Below, piece after piece: positions 1 to 6,608 of a stretch of 8,134 nucleotides of DNA; position 1 is the first letter of the stretch, and each line of letters begins with the position of its first letter. The stretch is from assembly GCA_955652925.1 (NCBI GenBank), contig CATPCO010000429.1, positions 1 through 8,134 of the forward strand. The letters are read 5' to 3'. This DNA is from an uncultured Xanthobacteraceae bacterium (lineage in GTDB: Bacteria; Pseudomonadota; Alphaproteobacteria; Rhizobiales; Xanthobacteraceae). The notes beneath the pieces were generated by a model that saw nothing but the letters and a program-made list of their open reading frames with translations, made no database searches and was not told where the DNA came from. A program made the translations under genes and the position numbers.

Positions 1-65
1 AGAAAGTGCAGACCATCCCCGGCATCCAGGACACCCGCACCATCATCACGTTCAAGGCGTTTTGA
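1..65 (+). CDS. Lrp/AsnC-type ligand-binding (RAM) domain protein, C-terminal end only
   Basis: Reading from base 3, the sequence gives a 20-residue tail, beginning KVQTIPGIQDTRT and ending FKAF, then TGA at 63-65. The pattern V-x-x-IPGI-x-x-TRT-x-I matches the last beta-strand of the RAM (Lrp/AsnC C-terminal) domain, which binds amino acids or other small effectors and drives oligomerisation. Alphaproteobacteria often carry a stand-alone RAM protein of about 78 residues without a DNA-binding domain, and this tail resembles those. Whether an N-terminal helix-turn-helix exists cannot be seen because the gene starts outside the window. The next gene on the same strand starts 23 bases after the stop, so the two may be co-transcribed. 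The family call rests on a short segment. Confidence 0.7.
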   Translation, partial: KVQTIPGIQDTRTIITFKAF

Positions 66-76
66 TCACAGAGCCC

Positions 77-83
77 AAGGGGG
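77..83 (+). promoter_or_regulatory. Ribosome binding site for the gene at 89
   Basis: AAGGGGG lies 5 bases before the ATG at 89 and is the best Shine-Dalgarno-like sequence near this gene. It decides for ATG 89 over an in-frame TTG at 62, which overlaps the preceding stop codon and has no such site. GCCC at 73-76 could pair with GGGC at 81-84 and partly hide the site. Confidence 0.5.
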
Positions 84-88
84 CGCCC

Positions 89-403
89 ATGAAAATCGTC
101 GAAATCGCTCCGCGCCGCAAGTTACCCATCTATGCCGCGCTGGTAAAAAGAGAGGCAGAAATTCGCAACAATGGCCGCGGCACGTTTTCGCGCAAGGGCC
201 GCGTGCGCGCCGGCGCGGCGACCTGGAGCCACAAGCGGTTCAAGGGGACAGTCAGTCTCAGCCGAGGGAACACCGAATTGGTCAGTGCCAAAGTCCGCTC
301 GCCTACGCCCGATGACGAAGGCGGCCTGCTCAAAGCTTTCCTTGGCTTTGTCGACCGTCATTTCGGAACTCAAGTCGCGACGATCACCATCCATTATCAT
401 TGA
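89..403 (+). CDS. Small conserved-looking protein of unknown function (104 aa)
   Basis: I do not recognise a named family. The product begins MKIVEIAPRRKLPIYAALVK and ends with ITIHYH. The first two thirds are strongly basic (RRK, VKRE, SRKGRVR, SHKRFKG). The C-terminal third has the alternating hydrophobic look of a folded alpha/beta end (LLKAFLGFVDRHFG, then a beta-like VATITIHYH). There is no signal peptide, membrane segment or cysteine, so a cytoplasmic soluble protein is likely. A good ribosome site precedes ATG 89, and the gene follows the RAM-domain gene by 23 bases on the same strand, which suggests one transcript. A longer start at TTG 62 would add nine residues but has no ribosome site. 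The antisense frames over the same bases look like shadows. That it is a real gene is fairly likely; its function is unknown. Confidence 0.68.
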   Translation: MKIVEIAPRRKLPIYAALVKREAEIRNNGRGTFSRKGRVRAGAATWSHKRFKGTVSLSRGNTELVSAKVRSPTPDDEGGLLKAFLGFVDRHFGTQVATITIHYH

Positions 404-411
404 GGTGAACA

Positions 412-522
412 GCGAATAGTGAGTAGCGAAAAGCCAAAGGGGAAGCTGCCGCCGCTTCTCTTGCTCAGCTGCTAATTCCTATTCGCCATTCACCCTCTTC
501 GCTATCCGCCATTACTATTCGC
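412..522. repeat. Imperfect inverted repeat built of short repeat words
   Basis: GCGAATAGT at 412-420 is the exact reverse complement of ACTATTCGC at 514-522. TAGCGAA at 424-430 is the exact reverse complement of TTCGCTA at 498-504. Together they would give a two-part stem of 9 and 7 base pairs, with an uneven internal loop (3 bases on the left, 9 on the right) and a 67-base apical loop. The right arm also holds three direct copies of one word: CTATTCGCCATT at 479-490, CTATCCGCCATT at 502-513 and CTATTCGCCACA at 515-526. Short words of this kind are common after genes in Bradyrhizobium-like genomes as far as I recall. What they do is not known to me. Confidence 0.6.
440..460 (+). terminator. 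Possible hairpin terminator after the gene at 89-403
   Basis: Bases 440-446 can pair with 454-460 (seven pairs, one of them G-U) around a 7-base loop. The hairpin sits 37 bases after the stop codon, in the loop of the larger inverted repeat. No clear run of T follows, so it is not a classical intrinsic terminator, and the call is weak. Confidence 0.25.
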
Positions 523-527
523 CACAC

Positions 528-1430
528 TCACTTCGGCCCTTGCACAGGCGGGAGCGACTTGATGTAGGTCGCCATAGCTTTGCGATCTGCGGCAGAAAGC
601 TTGGAGGTGCTGCCGACCTCCTTGGCCATGGCGCCGCTGACCGAGTCGCCATCGGGCGTATCTCCGGTCTCGAGAACGCGCTCGATGTCGGCTTGCGAGT
701 AGTTTCCGATGCCCGCCTGAGTGATGTCGGGGACAGGGTTTTCGCCGCCTTCCGGATCCGGCCCGCCGGCGAAGCGCTTGCTCTCGATAATTGCACCAAA
801 GATATTGCGTGGGCTGTGACATTCCGCGCAGTGCCCGGGACCGTTGACGAGATATGCACCGTGGTTCCACTCGGCTGATTCGTTGGGATCGGGCTCGTAG
901 GGCCGCTCACGCAGGAACAGGAATTTCCATCCCCCGACCAGGCGGCGAATTTTCAAATAGAACGGCAGGTCGTGATCGGGCGTCTGACCCGAAACCGCCG
1001 GCAGAGATTTCAGATGCGCGAACAGATCGCGCACGTCCGCCAGGGTCATTCGTTGGAAAGATGTATAAGGAAACGCGGGGTAATAGTGCTCTCCTTCGGG
1101 CGACACTCCCTTCCACATGGCGGTAACAAAATCTGCCTCGCTCCAGCTGCCGATCCCGTCTTTCGCGTCGGAGGAAATATTGGGCGGATAGAACGTGCCG
1201 AATACGGTCTTGAGCGCCATCCCGCCACCGAGCTTGGTCTTGTCGTCCTGGTCGGGAGTGGCATGGCAGGAGGCACAGCCGCCCGCATAGAACATCGTTC
1301 GCCCGTTATCGAGGTTTGCGGTGTGTGGTCCCAGCGCGCTGGCCGAGACCACACTTGGCCGTGTGACGAACCAGAACACCGCCGCGCCGATGACGGCAAG
1401 AACCAGGAGCACAATGGCGACCTTGTGCAC
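528..1430 (-). CDS. Membrane-anchored diheme cytochrome c (300 aa)
   Basis: The protein carries two c-type heme sites, CASCH at residues 52-56 and CAECH at 201-205, so it should be an exported electron carrier with two cytochrome c domains. Residues 4-22 form an uncleaved-looking hydrophobic anchor directly before the first domain. Likely sixth heme ligands are Met128 (after the family segment YPAFPYTSF) and Met268 (in SGAMAKEV); this assignment is inference. The pattern matches the cytochrome subunits of periplasmic alcohol or sugar dehydrogenases, but those usually have three hemes and a dehydrogenase partner, and neither is found here. The start is GTG at 1430. An in-frame TAA lies five codons upstream and no better start is available; the ribosome site is weak (AAGG about 10 bases away). 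It lies 75 bases after the cytochrome c' gene on the same strand and probably shares its transcript. Confidence 0.9.
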   Translation of the reverse strand: MHKVAIVLLVLAVIGAAVFWFVTRPSVVSASALGPHTANLDNGRTMFYAGGCASCHATPDQDDKTKLGGGMALKTVFGTFYPPNISSDAKDGIGSWSEADFVTAMWKGVSPEGEHYYPAFPYTSFQRMTLADVRDLFAHLKSLPAVSGQTPDHDLPFYLKIRRLVGGWKFLFLRERPYEPDPNESAEWNHGAYLVNGPGHCAECHSPRNIFGAIIESKRFAGGPDPEGGENPVPDITQAGIGNYSQADIERVLETGDTPDGDSVSGAMAKEVGSTSKLSAADRKAMATYIKSLPPVQGPK

Positions 1431-1505
1431 AATCAGAAGGCCTTAAGCCAGCCGCTACGCTCGAACCCGGCCGTAGCGTGATCCGATCTCAATTCGTCCG
1501 AATGA

Positions 1506-1943
1506 TCAGGTCTCCTTCTTACGGTAGACCTGATGGCAACCCCCGCAATTCTTGGTGACTTCCGTAAACTGAGCCTTGAAGGTGTCGAGGTCCTTGGTTG
1601 CCTCGATTGCCGCCTTCGAATCGCTGGCGAGCTTGGCAAACCTCGCGTCGAAATCGGCCTTGTTCTCCCAGATGGCAGGCAGTGCCGCGGTCTTGCCGCC
1701 GGTCTTTGAGGTGTCGGGAAACAAAGCTGGCTCCTTCTCACCCGCTTCCTGGAAGGCCGCGAAGACCTTTTTTGCGGCATCGAGATTGAACGGCTGCTTG
1801 CCCTGAACCATGTCATTCCCAGCTTTACTCTGCTTACCGTTCGCCTCCATAAGATCCTTGCGCGCCTTGATTGGATCGGTCTGAGCAACCAGCGCAGTGC
1901 CAGCTAGCGCTACTACGGCAACAGCAAGCACGGTACGAACCAT
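1506..1943 (-). CDS. Class II cytochrome c (c'/c556 type), periplasmic (145 aa)
   Basis: This is a typical four-helix-bundle cytochrome with a single heme site, CGGCH at residues 133-137, close to the C-terminus as is usual for the cytochrome c' / c556 family. Residues 1-20 are a Sec signal peptide (MVRTVLAVAVVALAGTALVA). The mature N-terminus has the family segment D-P-I-K-A-R-K-D-L-M. Met32 there is positioned like the sixth heme ligand of low-spin c556 proteins, which suggests a six-coordinate electron carrier and not a gas-binding five-coordinate c'; this is inference. Other family marks are LFP at 74-76 and an IW followed by DF at 91-98. ATG 1943 is chosen because a strong GGAGGAG site lies 5 bases upstream; a longer reading frame to 2030 would spoil the signal peptide. 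It heads a pair with the diheme cytochrome gene. Confidence 0.9.
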   Translation of the reverse strand: MVRTVLAVAVVALAGTALVAQTDPIKARKDLMEANGKQSKAGNDMVQGKQPFNLDAAKKVFAAFQEAGEKEPALFPDTSKTGGKTAALPAIWENKADFDARFAKLASDSKAAIEATKDLDTFKAQFTEVTKNCGGCHQVYRKKET

Positions 1944-1948
1944 AACTT

Positions 1949-1955
1949 CTCCTCC
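1949..1955 (-). promoter_or_regulatory. Strong ribosome binding site for the cytochrome c' gene
   Basis: On the minus strand GGAGGAG lies 5 bases before the ATG at 1943. It is the clearest Shine-Dalgarno sequence in the window and fixes the start of the 145-residue protein. Confidence 0.8.
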
Positions 1956-2066
1956 CCTCGTGGGCGATCGCGCACCGGGCGGCACGCATCGGGTAAACAC
2001 CATATTGAGTGCGATATTCCTCGCTTGCAAGCGGGCAAGAGGCCCTGAAAAGGGCTTTTGCCTCGG
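1956..2066. other. Intergenic region between RND permease and cytochrome c' genes
   Basis: No gene is seen. The region holds a perfect 12-base palindrome (CGCTTGCAAGCG, 2022-2033) and a GC hairpin at 2042-2055. A weak minus-strand promoter for the cytochrome pair can be drawn (TTGCAA, 17 bases, CAATAT), but it matches consensus poorly. The length and the palindromes favour a transcription boundary between pump and cytochromes; readthrough cannot be excluded. Confidence 0.4.
2042..2059 (+). terminator. GC hairpin followed by TTTT on the + strand
   Basis: GCCCT (2042-2046 region) pairs with AGGGC (ending at 2055) around a short A-rich loop, followed by TTTT at 2056-2059. The T run is on the + strand, opposite to the genes on both sides. 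On the minus strand the hairpin exists without a T run. It could still stop or stabilise the 3' end of the permease mRNA, but it is not a convincing terminator in that direction. Confidence 0.3.
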
Positions 2067-2096
2067 CTATTCGCGACCCGCCATTCGCAGCTCACC
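2067..2096. repeat. Repeat words related to the 411-526 cluster, at the permease stop codon
   Basis: CTATTCGC at 2067-2074 and CCGCCATTCGC at 2079-2089 use the same words as the repeats at 479-526, in the same orientation. The first word begins with the complement of the permease TAG stop. The last codons of the permease (tail GELRMAGRE) therefore lie inside repeat-like sequence. Confidence 0.45.
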
Positions 2097-5000
2097 GCTT
2101 ACCGCGTCCGCTCGACGCGCACCTGACCAGCGCGTGACCACGTAGAACACCGGCGTGAAGACGAGCCCAAACAGCGTCACGCCAATCATTCCGGAAAACA
2201 CCGCAGTGCCCAGCGCCTGGCGCAGCTCCGCTCCTGCTCCGGCCGCCCAAACGAGCGGGGTGACACCGAAGATGAAGGCAAGCGATGTCATCAGGATGGG
2301 ACGCAGCCGCAGGCGCGCCGCCTCCACCGCCGCGGCGGAGCGGTCGCGGCCTTGGTCCTCGAGCTGGCGCGCAAACTCGATAATGAGAATGGCGTTTTTC
2401 GCCGCAAGCCCGATGAGGACCACGAAGCCGACCTGGGTGAGGATGTTGTTGTCATGCCCGCGCAGCACGACTCCTATGATCGAGGCGACGAGACACATCG
2501 GCACGATCAGAATAACTGCAAGCGGAAGTGTGAGACTCTCGAATTGCGCAGCAAGCACGAGAAAGACGAACACCACCGCAAGAACGAATGCAAACGTGCC
2601 GGTGTTGCCGGCACGAAGCTGCTGGAAGGCGAGCGTCGTCCATTCGTGCCCGAACCCGTCGGGCAGAGTCTGGTTCGCGAGCTTTTCCATGATCTCCATC
2701 GCCTGGCCTTGCGAATAGCCAGGCGAGGCAGTGCCATCGAGCTCGGCCGCGGGATAGAGGTTGTAATGCGGCACGCGATAAGGTCCCGCGCTGTCGCGTA
2801 TGGTGGTAAATGAGCCGAGTGGCACGGTTCCACCGCTCGCATTGCGGACCCGGATATTGAGGATGTCCTTGCGGTTCATGCGATACGCGCTGTCAGCCTG
2901 CTCGGTGACTCGGAACGTCCGCCCGAACAGATTGAAATCGTTGACGTAGACGGAGCCGATATAGATCTGCAGCGCCGCAAAAACGTCGGGCACAGCAACC
3001 CCCAGCATCTGCGCTTTGGTACGATCGATGTCGAGGTAGAGTTCGGGGGTCGCAGTCTCAAATAGCGAGAACACGTGGGTCAGTCCCGGTGTTTCGGCGG
3101 CGCGGCGCATCATGGTGCCGACGGCTTCCTGCAACGCCTGTGGTCCGTAGCCGGCGCGATCCTCCACCATCATGCGGAATCCGCCCGCATTGCCGATGCC
3201 TTGCACCGGCGGGGGCGGGACAACGAAGATGAGGGCCTCCTGAATAGCTGAAAGCCTGCCGTACAACTGCGCGATAATGGCATCGGCGGACTTGCGTGAA
3301 TCCTTCGCGCGCTCTGTGAAAGGATCAAGCACGACAAAGATTGCTCCGGAATTCGGGGCATTCGTAAAGGTCGCTCCGGAAAACCCGACCACGTTCACCG
3401 CACTCGCGACTCCCGGCACGTTGAGCGCGATCTCGACGGCGCGGCGGTTGACCTCATCGGTACGTGCGAGCGAGGCACCCGGCGGAAGCTGTATGACCGC
3501 GATCAGATAGCCCCGATCAAGCGGAGGAATGAAGCCCACCGGGGTCTTACGAAATACGTTGAGTCCGAATGCGATGATGGCAACATAGGCGATGAGCATG
3601 AGCACAGAAAAACGGACCACCCGGCCAGCGACCCACCCGTAACCGGATGCGAGCTTGCCAAAACCGAGATTGAAGCCGCCAAAGAGAAGATGAACAGGTT
3701 GTTCCCACAAGCGCGGCGCACGCCGGTCATGCGGCTTGAGCAGCAAGGCACAGAGCGCAGGCGAAAGCGTGAGCGACACCACAAGCGAGATGATGGTGGC
3801 ACCGGCGATCGTGAGCGCGAACTGACGATAGAATTGGCCTGAGATCCCGGTGATAAAGCCGGAAGGCACAAAGACCGCACAGAGCACGAGCGCAATTGCA
3901 ATCAGGGCTGCGCCCACTTCATCCATGCTCTTGAACGCCGCTGCCCGCGGCGACAGACCCGCCGCAATGTTTCGCTCGACGTTCTCGACCACAACGATGG
4001 CATCGTCCACCACGATGCCGACCGCCAAGACCAGCCCGAACAACGTGAGATTGTTGAGCGTAAAGCCGAAGATGGCCATGAAAAAAAAGGTGCCGACAAG
4101 CGAGACCGGAATCGCAATGAGCGGAATGATGGCCGCGCGCCAAGTCTGCAAAAACACGACCACAACCAGAACGACAAGCAGAATGGCTTCGCCGATCGTC
4201 TTCTCGACTTCATCGACAGATTGCTGGATGAACTGCGTCGGATCGTAGATGATGGTGTAGGCAAGCCCTGAAGGGAAACGCTTCGAGAGTTGCTCCATGG
4301 TTGCGCGGATCGCTTGCGCGGTGGAGAGCGCATTTGAACCGGGACGCTGAAAGACGGCGAGAGCGACTGCCGGCTCCACGTTGAGATAGGAGTTCGAGGA
4401 ATAATCAAGGGCGGCGAGTTCCACCCGGGCCACGTCGCGCAGGCGAACCACGGCATTCGCCGTCTGCTTGACGACGATGGCGCCAAACTCCTCCGGGTCG
4501 GCAAGACGCCCGAGCGTCTTCACCGCGACCTGGAATGCTCCGGGCTGTTCGACCGGCGGCTGATTGAGCACGCCGGAGGCGACCTGAATGTTCTGTCCGC
4601 TAAGGGCCAGCGTTATGTCGCCGGCGGTGAGCCCGAGCGATTGCAGCCGGTCCGGATCGAGCCAGATCCGCATGGCGTAATCGCGGCTGCCGAAGACGGT
4701 GATGGAGCCAACACCGTCAATCCGGGTGAGCGTGTCCTTGATCTCCAACGTCGCGTAATTCGAAATATAAAGAGTGTTGCGGGACTTATCCGGCGAGATC
4801 AGGTGAACAACCATCATCAGGTCGGGCGAGCTCTTGTTCACGGTTACCCCGACCTGGCGAACGTCGGCCGGCAGCCTCGGCTGCGCGATGGCCACGCGAT
4901 TCTGGACCTGGACCTGTGCAATATCGAGGTTAGTGCCGAGATCGAACGTCACTGAAATCGTGAAGCGACCGTCGGCGGTGGAGTTCGAGGACAGATAGAG

Positions 5001-5231
5001 CATGTTCTCGACGCCGTTGATCTGCTCCTCCATCGGCGCAACCACTGTCCTGGCAACCACGTCGGCGCTCGCGCCCGGATATTGGCCGGTCACATTGATG
5101 ACCGGCGGGGCGACCTCGGGATATTGCGCGACTGGCAGGCGGGCATAGGCCACCGCTCCCAGAATCACGAATATGATCGAGAGCACGGACGCGAAGATCG
5201 GCCGGTCAATGAAGAAGTGCGAGAGGCGCAT
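2067..5231 (-). CDS. HAE1-type RND multidrug efflux permease, OqxB/MexF-like (1054 aa)
   Basis: This is a full-length inner-membrane RND drug/proton antiporter, the AcrB-type trimeric motor of a tripartite pump. The N-terminus (FFIDRPIFA at 6-14, first membrane helix about 12-30) and the segment ASADVVARTVVAPMEEQINGVE are family marks. The proton relay is complete: Asp409 and Asp410 in GIVVDDAIVVVENVER of helix 4, Lys945 in GLAAKNAILIIEF of helix 10, Arg975 and Thr982 in the RLRLRPILMTS segment of helix 11. Two large periplasmic loops (about 31-340 and 565-875) separate the two membrane halves. Segments such as IYDPTQF, FLQTWRAAIIPLIA, IYIGSVYVNDFN and FGRTFRV place it nearer OqxB/MexF than AcrB, as I remember those sequences. 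Substrates cannot be read from this. It starts 10 bases after the membrane-fusion gene and is surely co-transcribed with it. The last ten or so residues come from repeat-like DNA. Confidence 0.96.
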   Translation of the reverse strand: MRLSHFFIDRPIFASVLSIIFVILGAVAYARLPVAQYPEVAPPVINVTGQYPGASADVVARTVVAPMEEQINGVENMLYLSSNSTADGRFTISVTFDLGTNLDIAQVQVQNRVAIAQPRLPADVRQVGVTVNKSSPDLMMVVHLISPDKSRNTLYISNYATLEIKDTLTRIDGVGSITVFGSRDYAMRIWLDPDRLQSLGLTAGDITLALSGQNIQVASGVLNQPPVEQPGAFQVAVKTLGRLADPEEFGAIVVKQTANAVVRLRDVARVELAALDYSSNSYLNVEPAVALAVFQRPGSNALSTAQAIRATMEQLSKRFPSGLAYTIIYDPTQFIQQSVDEVEKTIGEAILLVVLVVVVFLQTWRAAIIPLIAIPVSLVGTFFFMAIFGFTLNNLTLFGLVLAVGIVVDDAIVVVENVERNIAAGLSPRAAAFKSMDEVGAALIAIALVLCAVFVPSGFITGISGQFYRQFALTIAGATIISLVVSLTLSPALCALLLKPHDRRAPRLWEQPVHLLFGGFNLGFGKLASGYGWVAGRVVRFSVLMLIAYVAIIAFGLNVFRKTPVGFIPPLDRGYLIAVIQLPPGASLARTDEVNRRAVEIALNVPGVASAVNVVGFSGATFTNAPNSGAIFVVLDPFTERAKDSRKSADAIIAQLYGRLSAIQEALIFVVPPPPVQGIGNAGGFRMMVEDRAGYGPQALQEAVGTMMRRAAETPGLTHVFSLFETATPELYLDIDRTKAQMLGVAVPDVFAALQIYIGSVYVNDFNLFGRTFRVTEQADSAYRMNRKDILNIRVRNASGGTVPLGSFTTIRDSAGPYRVPHYNLYPAAELDGTASPGYSQGQAMEIMEKLANQTLPDGFGHEWTTLAFQQLRAGNTGTFAFVLAVVFVFLVLAAQFESLTLPLAVILIVPMCLVASIIGVVLRGHDNNILTQVGFVVLIGLAAKNAILIIEFARQLEDQGRDRSAAAVEAARLRLRPILMTSLAFIFGVTPLVWAAGAGAELRQALGTAVFSGMIGVTLFGLVFTPVFYVVTRWSGARRADAVSGELRMAGRE

Positions 5232-5234
5232 GCC

Positions 5235-5248
5235 CGAGTGATCACTCG
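5235..5248. other. Perfect 14-base palindrome over the fusion-protein stop and permease leader
   Basis: CGAGTGATCACTCG reads the same on both strands. It covers the TGA stop of the membrane-fusion gene (5242-5244) and most of the 10-base gap before the permease ATG at 5231. In mRNA it can fold as a 5-pair stem with a GATC loop just before the permease start, where no good Shine-Dalgarno site is visible. A role in coupling translation of the two genes is possible but unproven. Confidence 0.4.
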
Positions 5249-6429
5249 CTCTTGTTCGCGGGTGCGCTCGCTTGCGGCAATGCGCCCTGTTCCTGCGGGG
5301 TGACCTTTGCGCCTAGGCGCGCCTGAACAAGACCATTGACGATGACGCGATCGTCTGGCGAGAGACCTGTCTTGACGACCCGCAACCCGTCAACGAGCTC
5401 GCCAAGCGTCACGTATCTCTGAATGACCGTGTTCTCGGCATTCACCAGCAGGACATATTTGCGCGCCTGCTCCGTCCCGATGGCAACGTCGGGGAGCAGC
5501 AGCGCCTGGTAGGGCGCCGATGCGGGCACTTGCACGCGTGCAAACATTCCCGGCGTGAACAAGCCATCGCCATTGGCAAACTGTGCGCGCGCACGGATTG
5601 TACCGGTTGCTCGATCAATGACGTTGTCGACGAACTCCATGATGCCATGATGGGAGAATTCCTGTTCGTCGATGAGTTTGAGCCTGACCACAGCTCCGCC
5701 TCGGCCGGTCACATCGTTCTGGCCGTCCCGGGCTAGCCGCTCGTACCGAAGGAGCGACGCCTCATCCAACGTGAATTCCAGCCTGATCGGATCGGTGGAC
5801 ACAATGGTGGCGAGCAGAGTTGTAGTACCGGTGCCTCCAGTCACGAGGTTTCCGGGCGTCACGCGGCGGTCGCCGATGCGCCCGCTCACTGGAGCCTTGA
5901 GCTCCGTGAATTCGAGATCAAGGCCCGCCTGGCGAACCATGGCCTCGCTTGCCGCAACCGCCGCTTGCGCATTTCGAAATGCTTGCGCCCGTTGTTGAAA
6001 AACCTGCTCGCTGATGGTCCGCTCGCGCATCAACTGTTGTCCGCGAGCAAGATCGGCTTCGGCAAAGACGAGATTGGAACGCGCCGTCTCAAGGTTGGCG
6101 GTAGCCTGATCGACCGTATTCTGGAATGGCCGTTTGTCGATCGTGAACAGGATGTCCCCCTGCTTCACATATTGACCATCGCGGAAATGCACCTTGTCGA
6201 GATAGCCTGAGACGCGCGCCCGGACCTCCACCGAATCGACCGCGACAAAGCGGCCAACATATTCGTCCTGATCGACAATGGTGCGCGCGACCGGCTTTGC
6301 GACGGTAACACGCGACGGCGGTGGTGCGGCCTGTTGCTCCTGGCCTTGACCACAGCCCACGAGGAAAGCCGCCAATACGAGGCTCAGGAATGGCAGCGGA
6401 ATTTGCGCGGGATTTCGGAACAGGCGCAT
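5242..6429 (-). CDS. RND efflux membrane-fusion lipoprotein, AcrA/MexE/OqxA-like (395 aa)
   Basis: This periplasmic adaptor links the permease to an outer-membrane channel. From ATG 6429 the protein opens with a lipoprotein signal: Arg2 and Arg5, a hydrophobic core at 10-24, and the lipobox LVGC with Cys26 as the lipidated residue. Then follow the first half of the lipoyl domain (VEVRARVSGYLDKVHFRDGQYVKQGD at about 67-92, key Gly75 and Gly85), an Ala/Gln-rich helical hairpin at about 105-190 (coiled coil contacting the channel), the second lipoyl half (LKAPVSGRIGDRRV), a beta-barrel and a membrane-proximal domain to the end. The length is normal. The frame can be extended upstream to GTG 6513 (28 more residues), but that would bury the signal peptide behind a polar leader and I reject it. 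No clear ribosome site precedes either start. The permease gene follows after 10 bases. The channel gene must be elsewhere. Confidence 0.94.
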   Translation of the reverse strand: MRLFRNPAQIPLPFLSLVLAAFLVGCGQGQEQQAAPPPSRVTVAKPVARTIVDQDEYVGRFVAVDSVEVRARVSGYLDKVHFRDGQYVKQGDILFTIDKRPFQNTVDQATANLETARSNLVFAEADLARGQQLMRERTISEQVFQQRAQAFRNAQAAVAASEAMVRQAGLDLEFTELKAPVSGRIGDRRVTPGNLVTGGTGTTTLLATIVSTDPIRLEFTLDEASLLRYERLARDGQNDVTGRGGAVVRLKLIDEQEFSHHGIMEFVDNVIDRATGTIRARAQFANGDGLFTPGMFARVQVPASAPYQALLLPDVAIGTEQARKYVLLVNAENTVIQRYVTLGELVDGLRVVKTGLSPDDRVIVNGLVQARLGAKVTPQEQGALPQASAPANKSE

Positions 6430-6608
6430 GGTGGGGAAGAGCGACCGCGTTTTGGTTATCACCGAGTCACCGGAGAGGTTGTCGATACGGCGGGAACCAG
6501 CGATTTTCAGCACCTGTTACGCCACCAATATGCCGGTTATTTGCCGTATAATTCCGGCCGCAAAGTGGCCATGGCGATTTGACAGTTCGGATTCGGGGCT
6601 AGCAGCTC
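6430..6608. promoter_or_regulatory. Divergent promoter region between efflux operon and HAD phosphatase
   Basis: These 179 bases separate two genes reading outwards, so they should hold a promoter for each and any operator of the pump. A perfect TATAAT lies on the + strand at 6547-6552, about 57 bases before the phosphatase ATG, but no good -35 box stands 16-18 bases before it. TTGACA at 6579-6584 (+) has no -10 box at the right distance. No convincing long inverted-repeat operator of TetR type is visible. The presence of promoters is inferred from layout; their exact positions are not established. Confidence 0.4.

Larger units (their letters stand above)
404..527. other. Convergent intergenic region between 89-403 (+) and the cytochrome gene 528-1430 (-)
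   Basis: No gene is seen here. The stretch separates the 3' ends of two converging genes and is AT-richer than its flanks. It contains several short copies of a CTATTCGCCATT-like word, an imperfect long inverted repeat, and a hairpin in the loop of that repeat. Its likely roles are transcription termination for one or both genes and a landing place for a dispersed repeat. Confidence 0.6.

Noticed and set aside
972..1481. 169-codon open frame on the + strand antisense to the diheme cytochrome gene
   Set aside because: It lies opposite a gene with two intact heme motifs, its product has no recognisable domain, and such antisense frames are expected in high-GC coding DNA.
1433..1888. 151-codon minus-strand frame overlapping the cytochrome c' gene
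   Set aside because: It is an Arg/Ser/Pro-rich shifted reading of the cytochrome gene, which has a signal peptide and heme site in its own frame.
3902..4504. 200-codon minus-strand frame within the permease gene
   Set aside because: It is a frame-shifted reading of the RND permease, rich in Arg, Ser and Trp without domain character; the permease frame is unbroken over 1054 codons.
6430..6513. 28-residue N-terminal extension of the membrane-fusion protein from GTG 6513
   Set aside because: It would place a polar leader ahead of a complete lipoprotein signal peptide that begins properly at ATG 6429.
6321..6582. Open frames on the + strand across the efflux-gene start and divergent region
   Set aside because: They overlap the signal peptide of the membrane-fusion protein on the other strand and show no family features or ribosome sites.
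6579..6584. TTGACA hexamer as a -35 box for the phosphatase gene
   Set aside because: No -10-like sequence lies 16-18 bases downstream, where the start codon region already begins.
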